Below, piece by piece: positions 56,765-64,000 of a stretch of DNA of 64,000 nucleotides. Origin of the DNA: Acanthococcus lagerstroemiae (taxonomy: Eukaryota > Arthropoda > Insecta > Hemiptera > Eriococcidae); contig CM063107.1 in NCBI GenBank assembly GCA_031841125.1, positions 22,834,499-22,898,498 of the forward strand. The letters run 5' to 3'. The notes below the pieces were generated by a model. That model did not search any database, was not told where the DNA came from, and worked only from the letters and a program-made list of their open reading frames with translations. Positions within the stretch are counted from its first letter, which is position 1. Each line of letters begins with the position of its first letter. Both the position numbers and the translations under genes were made by a program.

Positions 56765-56890
56765 AGCCAGGGGCGTTCCGAAGGGGGGTAGGGGTGTCTA
56801 CCCCCAAATGCTTTTGGCAGTGGGCAAATTTACCCGAAAATATGTTAAAGTCGGCTGAATCGGTAATCATGAGTATAAAAATACAGTCAA
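56765..56890 (+). repeat. Family A end fragment
   Basis: CCAGGGGCGTTCCGAAGGGG..GTGTCTACCCCCAAATGC..GGCAGTGGGCAAATTT has the layout of the start of the copy at 20903. Confidence 0.5.
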
Positions 56891-56915
56891 AACTTTCAAA
56901 ATGAGTTCTATATTC

Positions 56916-57629
56916 AATTCTTTCACAGTGGACCATTTCAACCAAAACTGAATATAATATTTTCCCTACAAATAAAGTCATACCTCCAAATAAACAGCGT
57001 CATTTCAATACAGCCTGGTATAGAGAGATTTTCCCATGTTAGAGGAGAGAAGGGTGGGGCAAAAGTCCGCTATGGGGTAAAGGTCCTATCGCTTTTATTT
57101 TTTATTAGACTGCATACAAATGCAATGTTTTGTTGATTTTAGTAAGTTGGCAATACTGTTTACGTGTGTATACAATTTCAATGCTGCATGTCTAGTATTT
57201 TTTTTTTCTTTTTTGAAAATAATTTATTCCGAGGAACTGCCTAGAGCTATGGGGCATTAATCTGGACTTAAAATAACACATTAGGTTTACATAGCATGAA
57301 TATCACATAATAAGGTTTGATTGCTGTCGACGCCTCAATCTCCTAGAGGTTTGATCCTTCAGGGTCCAGCAGCAGGATAGCCGCAGTATTGCGATGATGA
57401 TGTAGTCGGTTGACGTATCTCGTAGCCTTGGTCCGGATCACATCATATATGGATTTAACTGCCAGATCCTTGTGCAGCTGGGCATTGGTGATACACCACG
57501 GAGCTCCGGTGATTATTCGAAGATATTTGTTTTCGAACCTTTCAATAATTTCCAAATTTGTTTCGAGCCGCTACGCCCCATATTTCCACTCCATATGTCC
57601 ACGAAGGTCGAAAGATGGAAGTATATACT
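56916..57629 (+). repeat. 714-bp direct repeat, left copy
   Basis: Matches 60215-60938 (724 bp) almost throughout with scattered substitutions and small indels. Contains the terminal 435 bp of the Jockey LINE (57195-57629, minus strand, with the GAPWCITNAQLHKDL segment) and its target flank. Its right edge falls exactly at the start of the RTE element. Confidence 0.8.
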
Positions 57630-57649
57630 AACCGAATTATTCTACAAAT

Positions 57650-58470
57650 CGGTTAGGGAAACAGTGAACACGGAAAATTGCAACAGGAAAAACAAATTAA
57701 TAATTATGGGCGATTTTAACAGCCAAATAGGCCCGCAGAAAAACAGCGAACACCACACCGTGGGTGCATACACATTTGGAAAAAGAAATCATAGGGGGAG
57801 CAGGTTGGTCCACTTTTGCCAAGCAAACAACTTCAAAATTGTAAATACGTTTTTCAAAAAGAGAACTGGGAAAAGATGGACCTGGCGGGCTCCCAATTAC
57901 GAGTTCAAATCACAAATTGATTACTGTCTGGCCCTACCAGTTACATTTAAAGATATCTTGAACTTCGATGTAATGAACAACTTTCAATTCCACTCTAATC
58001 ATCGCCTTATCTGCTGTGAAATTAATATGAACAAAAAGAGATTTTTACCAAGAAAAATACTGCCCAAAGCCAAAATAAGCTCTGAAAACAGAATGGAATA
58101 CCAAAAAGAAATAGAAAACACGATTGACGAGGTAGAAGGAAGTGGAGAACCCCCCAGCTGGGACCAACTAAAGGAAATAATAAACGAGGCAACAAAAAAC
58201 CTCCCACCTTCCGACTCCAGCAAGCTTTCGCTAGCCCTCCCAAAAAGCATCAGAGAGTTGATTTCCAAAAGAGAGAAACTCAAACGAACGTCAAAATCAC
58301 TGAAAAACAGAATCGAACTAAATCTAATCTGTAAGCTTATTAAAACACGTCAGAGAGAATTCAACCAGGAAAAAGCGAGTAAAATAGTACATTTGATCAT
58401 GGAGGACTCCAAAAGTACAAAAAAAAAAAAAAAATTAAAAAAGAATGCTCCACGAGAAGCTAACTCATGA
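57650..58470 (+). pseudogene. RTE endonuclease C-half and linker
   Basis: Visible: LIIMGDFNSQIG near 57700 (catalytic GDFN), RGSRLVHFCQANNFKIVNTF near 57800, KRWTWRAPN near 57870 (RTE W-T-W signature), then QIDYCLA near 57915 and SNHRLI near 57995 (catalytic S-D-H, here S-N-H). After this comes a long basic linker. A frameshift at the poly-A run near 58421-58440 ends it. The N-terminal endonuclease half is absent. Confidence 0.8.
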
Positions 58471-58612
58471 CCTGTCTGAAAGACAAGGAGGGGGTCAAAC
58501 AATACGAGAGAAAACAAATTAACAAAATCGCCACAGAATTTTACATATTGAATTATACTCCGACATACCAGTCAGTCCAAAGGCACAAAAGTTTGTCAGC
58601 GAGGAAGTCAAA

Positions 58613-60171
58613 ATGCCAAACTTCATGGAAAACGAGGTGAGGAGAGCAGTACTGTCTCTAAAGGACGGCCAGGCAGCGGGGTTAGACGGGTTCACCAACG
58701 AACAAATTAAGTACGGAGGAGAAAAAATGATAAAAATTCTAACCAAACTTTACAACGAAATTTGGGAAACCAACAAGATACCACCAGATTGGAAAATCTC
58801 AAAAATTATTTTACTTTTCAAAAAAGGCTGTCGTTACGAAATTAGGAACTATAGGCCAATTAGCCTCATTCCAATCCTGGCCAAGATCCTGTTCGTCCTG
58901 CCAGACTTCCGTCTGAGAGGCATGCTGGAACTACAGCAAACTCCCTGTCAAGCAGGATTTAGGAGGGGCTTCTCCACGACTGACCACCTCCACACAGTCA
59001 ACTTACTCATACAGAAAGCAACAGAATACCGAGTCACTGTCCACCTAGCCTTCATCGACTTTACCAAGGCCTTCGACCTTTTAAAGCAAAATTTTATGCT
59101 CGAGGCTCTGGCAAGCCATGGGGTCCACCCCTCTATGATTGGAATAATTCGAGAGATGTATACGGATCTGAAAGCTCAGATAATTACTGACGTAGAAGGA
59201 GAAGAATTTGACATCAGAAGGGGGTGAGGCAGGGCGATCCAATCTCGCCACTGCTGTTCAACTGTGCGTTGAACGAGATATTCAAAAATTTTAATTGGAA
59301 GAACAAAGGAGTTAGCATCAATGGTGATCTTCTGAACAACTTAAGGTTTGCCGACGTCCTAACAGTGGTGGTGGGATCTTGGAGCGACCTGCAAGAGATG
59401 CTGGAAGAACTCAACCTTCAAAGCAAGAAGGCAGGCATGGAAATAAACCTATCAAAAACTAAAATTCTTACCAATTCATCAGGACACCTGCAGGAAATCA
59501 AAATCGAAAATCAAAAAATCGAGATCGTTGAAAATATAATTTACTTAGGGCAGCTAGTATCATTCCAAAACCAAATGGAAAAAGAAATAAACAGAAGAAT
59601 TACAATTGCATGGAGTAAATTCTGGAGCTTAAAATTTATTTTGAAAAACAACTATTCCCTAAAATTCAAAAGCCACATTTTTAACAGTTGTGTTCTTTCG
59701 GCACTCACCTACGGTTGCCAAACATGGACGCTGTCCAAACAGCTAGAGAAGAAACTTCAGTCTACCCAAAATTTAATGGAAAGAGCCATGTTAGGAATAA
59801 GACTGAAAGACAGTATCAAACTGAAAACAATAAAAGAAAAATTTCGGCTGAAGAAAAATATAACACACTTTACAAGGAGATTAAAATGGGACTGGGCAGG
59901 CCATTTGGGTAGGCTAAAGGACGATTGCTGGTCGTATAAAATTACTTTTTGGCACCTGAGAGGAGGGAAAAAACTGGGTAAACAGAAGGCTAGATGGTCA
60001 GACGACTTCTTTCACTTTATAAAAATAATACATCCCTCCGGTAAAATCAGGAGAACCAAGTTGTTTCACAGAACAACAGCAGACCGGGTCAAATGGGGGA
60101 GGTTGAGGGAGGCATTCGCCCAAAAACAGGGCCTTACGCCAGTAACGAAAAAGTTCTACCTAAAACTGTAA
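58613..60171 (+). pseudogene. RTE reverse transcriptase, broken
   Basis: Fingers and palm: AAGLDGFTNEQIKYGG near 58676, NYRPISLIPILAKIL near 58850, QAGFRRGFSTTDHL near 58948, LAFIDFTKAFDLL near 59050 (catalytic Asp). At 59221-59227 one G is missing from the RRGVRQGDP codons, shifting to the frame of RQGDPISPLLFN. The expected FADD catalytic box reads FADV near 59350, so the polymerase is dead even without the shift. The C-terminus (VENIIYLGQLVSFQNQ, TYGCQTWTLSK, KARWSDDF, then AFAQKQGL) is present to 60171. Confidence 0.85.
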
Positions 60172-60214
60172 TATATAAACTTTGCGTAATAAAAATGCTT
60201 ATAATAATATGTTG

Positions 60215-60938
60215 AATTCTTTCACAGAATGATCGGACCATTTCAACCAAAACTGAATATTTTCCTTACAAATAAAGTCATACCTCCAAATAAACAGCGT
60301 CATTTCAATGCAGCCTGGTATAGAGAGATTTTCCCATGCTAGAGGAGAGGAGGGTTGGGCAAAAGTCCGTTATGGGGTAAAAGTCCTATCGCTTTTATTT
60401 TTGATTAAACTGCATACAAATGCAATGTTTTGTTGATTTTAGTAAGTTGGCAATACTGTTTACGTGTGTATACAATTTCAATGTTGCATGTCTAGTATTT
60501 TTATTATTATTATTATTTTTTTTTTTAAATACTTTATTCCGAGGAACTGCCTAGAGCTATGGGGCATTAACCTGGACTTAAAATAACACATTAGGTTTAC
60601 ATAACATGAATATCACATAATAAGGTCTGATTGCTGTCGACGCCTCAATCTCCTAGTGGTTTGATTCTTCAGGGTCCAGCAACAGGATAGCCGCAGTATT
60701 GCGATGATGATGTAGTCGGTTGACATATCTCGTAGCCTTGGTCCGGATCACATCATATATGGATTTAACTGCCAGATCCTTGTGCAGCTGGGCATTGGTG
60801 ATACACTACGGAGCTCCGGTGATTATTCGAAGATATTTGTTTTCGAACCTTTCAATGATTTCCAAATTTGTTCGAGCCGCTACGCCCCAGGTTTCCACTC
60901 CATATGTCCACGAAGGTTGAAAGATGGAAGTATATACT
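60215..60938 (+). repeat. 724-bp direct repeat, right copy
   Basis: Parallel to 56916-57629. It runs into the rest of the Jockey LINE, so this copy holds the original context. Confidence 0.8.
60485..60497. repeat. Jockey TSD, left copy
   Basis: CATGTCTAGTAT, repeated near 62844-62855. Confidence 0.75.
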
Positions 60939-62842
60939 CGTATTAACATTTTATTTCTTAGGCTAAGTTGCGAACGCGGGCCTACCAGCCAGTAGAAGGA
61001 GGAAAGTTGATGGTCAAGCATCTTCCTCTTGTTCTAGATATGCTCGTGCCAATTTAGCTTCGAGTCTAAGTGAATGCCCAGGTACCGAGCTGCATTTGCC
61101 TGGGGAACTGGCTTACCATCAAGGAGGATAAGACGCTGAGTGTAGGATCGTTGTAAGGTAAAGTCCACATGGACTGACTTTGTGTCGTTGAGTCGGATTT
61201 TCCATCTTTTGGCCCACTGCGCTACTTGGTCAACAGCCATCTGAAGATTGTTAATAGCGCATGACGTAATGCTAGTATCGTCTACGAAAAGGCTAATCGT
61301 AGTTTCATCTGTAGTGGGGATGTCCATAGTATACAGGAGGAAAAGCGTTGGACCCAGCACTGAGCCCTGTGGTACTCCTGCCAGTATATCCCGTCGAGTT
61401 GAGCTCTCTTCGTTAATCTGCACGTAGAACTTTCTTCCAGACAGTTAAGATGAGATGAGCTGATAAATCCTAGGTGGGAAGTGTTGACCCATTTTATACA
61501 GCAGTCCTTGGTGCCACACTTTATCAAATGCAGCTGAGACATCAAGGAAAACTGTTGGTGCAAACTCCTTGTTTTCAAGTGCTTCACGTATGACATGTAC
61601 GACCCTGTGGACCTGCTCAACCGTACAGTGCTTTTCCCGAAAGCCAAATTGGTAGTTTGGGAGTAAGTCCTTCCGGGCAATTTGTTCTTTTCAACCTTCG
61701 AAGGATGACTTTCTCGAAGATTTTAGACTGGATTGGTAACAATGATATTGATCGATACGAAGCAGGATCAGTCGCAGGTTTGCCTGGCTTCAGGATTACA
61801 ATCATTTTGGCTATATTCCAGATGAGTGGAACGTAGCACTGTCGGAGGCTGTTATTGATAAGGGCTGTAGAAAAGGATGCCATTGCGAGATAGCTCCCGA
61901 AAGATAACTGGAGTGAGTTGGTCATGCCCGGCTGATTTTCTTATTTTCAGACTGTCAATAATTTCTGCCACTTCCTGGGGTGAGGCATGGTTTATACGAG
62001 AATCTTCCTGGTTGATAGTTGGCTGCTCAGCTGGTTGAAGAGTGGCAGATGAGCGAATGTTATTATCCCGAAAGACTTTGCTGAAGTGACTAACAAAGAG
62101 CTTAGCCTTCTCTAGATCCGTTTTAGTTCATGTGGAGTCTTCCTGGCGCAGGGGAGAGTTCTGTTGGTTTGGGCGCCGAATACGCTTGGCGGCCGTCCAG
62201 AGAGAGTAGCTCGACTCTTTAGTGGTATCCAGAGTTGTGAGATAAGATGCAAAGGTATCATTTCTCCACTGCCGAATTACTCGCATAGTCGATTTGGTTA
62301 GCCCTGGTTCTATGCCTTTGCCATGTCTTACGAGCTCGTCTACGCTTCTTGATCAGCTTGCGAATGTTGTTGGGGTAGTCAATTGAGGCTGGCTTACTTT
62401 CTGAATACTGAGTACAGGATCGAACACTGGCCTGTAGGGTCTCAGGAAACAACTCAGCTGCCCTATCCAGATCAGCCGGGCTGATGTAGCGTGAGCCAAG
62501 GCAGAGCCTTGCATCTATAGTTTTCCGGAACAGCTCCCAGTTAGTTGATTTATTGGCTAGGGGTGGAGTACGAGTTGCCATCACAGGTGTCGTATGGTAG
62601 AGAAGTTGAACCGGAACGTGATCGAAACTGAGATCAGTGACACTGGTTACATGGCAGTGATGCTGCGAAAGACCTTTGATAACAAAAAAGTCTATGATAT
62701 CTGGTATCTTCGCCGTATCTGATGGCCAGTAGGTTGGATTGGTAGGAACAATTGGCAGGCAGCGATGTTGGTTCATTACAGTTTTTAGTGTTCTTCCCCT
62801 TAGAGTGCAGAGCCGAGAACCCCAAGCCGAATGCTTCGCGTC
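60500..62842 (-). mobile_element. Jockey-type LINE, 5'-truncated
   Basis: Minus-strand element with a poly(A)/AAT tail (60500-60530 on the plus strand as T-rich), ending 5' inside its endonuclease at 62842. Flanked by CATGTCTAGTAT on both sides, a 12-bp duplication. The RT keeps FVDDT but is broken elsewhere by frameshifts. It sits inside a pogo-like element. Confidence 0.8.
60806..62840 (-). pseudogene. Jockey endonuclease C-half and reverse transcriptase, broken
   Basis: Minus-strand order: DAKHSAWGSRLCTLRGRTLK near 62830 (family GDFNAKH..WGS), NPTYWPS near 62750, FDHVPV near 62610 (catalytic DH), linker near 62350, then NIAKMIVILKPGKP near 61825, YRSISLLPIQSKIFEK near 61755, AGVPQGSVLGPTLFLLYTMD near 61380, LFVDDTSI near 61285 (FVDD box intact), NAARYLGIHLDSKLNWHEHI near 61100, then GPRSQLSLRNKMLI near 60970 and YTSIFQPSWTYGVETWG to the end. 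Several frames are used and there are stops, for example near 61440 and 61925-62258. Confidence 0.85.
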
Positions 62843-63143
62843 ATGTCTAGTATAAACCACAATGCCAAAAAATAACTTAAGATAAAATATTTTCTCATTT
62901 TGGAAATGTGATTTGAAGTTGTCCACAGAGTCGCATGTGAGTTAAGAGTTTAAAATTGAATCATGGTTAGGTAAGTAATTAATTTTGACAACTGCTTTCA
63001 TTATTCCATTCATACTTTTTGTATCAGAAATCATTTTATCAGTAATATTCCACTGGGGCAAAAGTCCTCTTCGATTTTTGATCGTTTTTTCTCATTCTTG
63101 GAATTACATAAACGTATAATAGGTATCTGACAGCAAAGCAATA
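62843..63143 (+). mobile_element. pogo-like element, fragment downstream of Jockey
   Basis: Together with 60340-60497 this looks like one pogo-like element that Jockey split. GGGCAAAAGTCC strings occur at 57058, 60357 and 63056. ATG GTT AG followed by GTAAGTAATT at 62963-62980 matches the start (M-V-R/K...) and donor expected of a pogo transposase first exon. Only the 5' region is present before the next insertion. Confidence 0.4.
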
Positions 63144-63350
63144 GGGGAAGGCGGGGGAATTGTGCGCACCTAACTTTGAATGGCTGTAGAAATGTCTGTA
63201 TTAAAGATAAAAAAAGCGGATTGCAAGATATTGAAGCCCAATCTATCTATTTTAATCCCCCTTAATCACCAAAATTTTATATTTAATATCAAAAAATTTA
63301 TTCACAAAAATGTAAAAAAAGTTATTTGCGCACAATTCCCCACCCCTTCA

Positions 63351-63410
63351 GGTAATTGTGCGCATGGGTAGGGTAATTGTTCGCATGGGTAGGGTAATTG
63401 TGCGCATGTT
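63351..63410 (+). repeat. Three 21-bp subterminal repeats
   Basis: GGTAATTGTGCGCATGGGTAG-type unit at 63351, 63372 and 63393. Confidence 0.75.
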
Positions 63411-63464
63411 GAATTGAAATATTGAAATCGTAGAAACGTTTATTTACTACTCATTTTAATAAGT

Positions 63465-63962
63465 TTACCAACTTACACTATTTTCTATATGATTTTCGCG
63501 GTTGACAAAAGTCACAGATGTAGACGGAAGCAGTTTCAGTGTTGGTGCATTTCTTGTGCGCCCATGAGAGTGGCATACGTTGCAACAGAACCACAACTCA
63601 CTCTTACCAAATTCGCCGCAAATATTACAGGTTTCCTCTACATCAGATTCTTCCTCGTTATTGGAGTCATCTTGTAGCAGCACAACCATATCATCTATTT
63701 CGAACGAATCACTCTCAGGAAGCTGCACCTTTGCCTCGCCACGTTTTTTTCTAGTTTTTTTCAGATCCTTTGATGACAAATTCAATTTTCGTTTAGCTTT
63801 AGCTCCTTTTTTTTCCACGTTCTTCGCGTTTTTTTTGGTTTTTTTTTTGGCAATTTTAGCTTTTTCTAGCTGGGGGGTGGAGGTCAAAATTTCGGAATGC
63901 AATTTCATTTTTTGGCGAGTTTTCTGTTCTGTCTGGGTGGAATGGCCTGCGGTGCCTGGCAC
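63465..63962 (-). pseudogene. pogo transposase C-terminus, frameshifted
   Basis: Lys-rich segment (KKTKKNAKNVEKKGAKAKRK), an acidic patch (SNNEEESDVEE) and then CNICGEFGKSELWFCCNVC near 63580-63640, which is the PHD-like zinc finger of insect pogo proteins. A frameshift near 63565 moves the rest into another frame as WAHKKCTNTETASVYICDFC, completing the Cys/His pattern. The DDE domain would be upstream, off the window. Not functional as read. Confidence 0.7.
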
Positions 63963-64000
63963 TGGTTCGGAATGGCCTGAAGTGCCTCGTACTGGTTTGG

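Larger units (their letters stand above)
57630..60214 (+). mobile_element. RTE-type LINE, 5'-truncated, between long direct repeats
   Basis: A plus-strand RTE LINE that begins inside its endonuclease (TELFYKSVRE) and ends at a short ATAATAAT-type tail (60194-60210). Different from the 9-12 kb copy in sequence. It is bounded by the 714/724-bp repeats. Broken by frameshifts near 58440 (A run), 58600 and 59225. Confidence 0.8.
63144..64000 (-). mobile_element. pogo-like transposon running off the window
   Basis: Tip GGGGAAGGCGGGGGAATTGT at 63144 preceded by TA, with subterminal GGTAATTGTGCGCAT units. The other end lies beyond 64000. Coding sequence on the minus strand. Confidence 0.65.

Noticed and set aside
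57472..57640. N-terminal part of the long ORF 57472-58470
   Set aside because: This part is antisense to the Jockey C-terminus; the RTE homology begins near 57630.
56916..60938. The 714/724-bp direct repeats as LTRs of an LTR retrotransposon
   Set aside because: The repeats do not have TG...CA ends and contain the 3' part of a Jockey LINE. The interior encodes an RTE-type endonuclease and RT, not gag-pol.

Overview
This is an AT-rich, gene-poor stretch of an animal nuclear genome, most likely an arthropod and probably an insect. The repeat content points that way: R1-, Jockey- and RTE-type LINEs, a mariner, pogo-like elements with a C-terminal PHD-like zinc finger, a MULE, a Helitron helicase remnant and many inverted-repeat MITEs. 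I see no bacterial-style operons, rRNA, tRNA or CRISPR array, and no host gene I can name. Almost everything recognisable is a transposable element, and nearly all of these are broken.

Layout. 0-9 kb: a MULE inserted in a dispersed repeat (family A), two fields of decayed tandem repeats, a fold-back element and unassigned sequence with a coiled-coil ORF. 9.1-12.3 kb: a minus-strand RTE-type LINE with a clear 14-bp target-site duplication (TSD), followed by the 5' part of another LINE. 13.1-14.7 kb: a fold-back element with about 157-bp terminal inverted repeats (TIRs), a 10-bp TSD and an internal tandem array. 14.7-28.5 kb: an R1-type LINE cut in two by about 11 kb of other DNA. That insert has GCGTTTT-rich borders, plus-strand exons near its edges, and inside it a 7.9-kb segment bounded by a perfect 17-bp inverted repeat with a minus-strand spliced gene.

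28.5-32.2 kb: copies of a ~1-kb repeat and of a small GGTAACTG-rich MITE, one of which carries an R1-tail insertion. 34-39 kb: a LINE broken up by a mariner and several MITEs. 40.1-46.6 kb: a 1.6-kb fold-back element, two TA-flanked MITEs and a pogo-like transposon lacking its catalytic core. 47-54.8 kb: a tandem array, a second ~1-kb repeat copy, a 305-bp near-perfect palindrome, a Helitron helicase remnant and a LINE 3' piece. 56.9-64 kb: a truncated RTE LINE flanked by 714/724-bp direct repeats, a 5'-truncated Jockey LINE with its own TSD, and the edge of another pogo-like element.

The genes do not act together as a pathway; the window is a stack of insertions whose nesting gives a relative order. 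The reverse transcriptases of the two RTE elements and of the 34-39 kb LINE have each lost the Y/FADD catalytic box, while the R1 fragment (YADD) and Jockey (FVDD) keep it but carry other stops, frameshifts or truncations. The least explained parts are the 7.9-kb segment with the 17-bp inverted repeat and the spliced exons in and around it. Their products were not recognised, so they are the best candidates for something undescribed. All calls rest on reading the sequence; no database search was possible.
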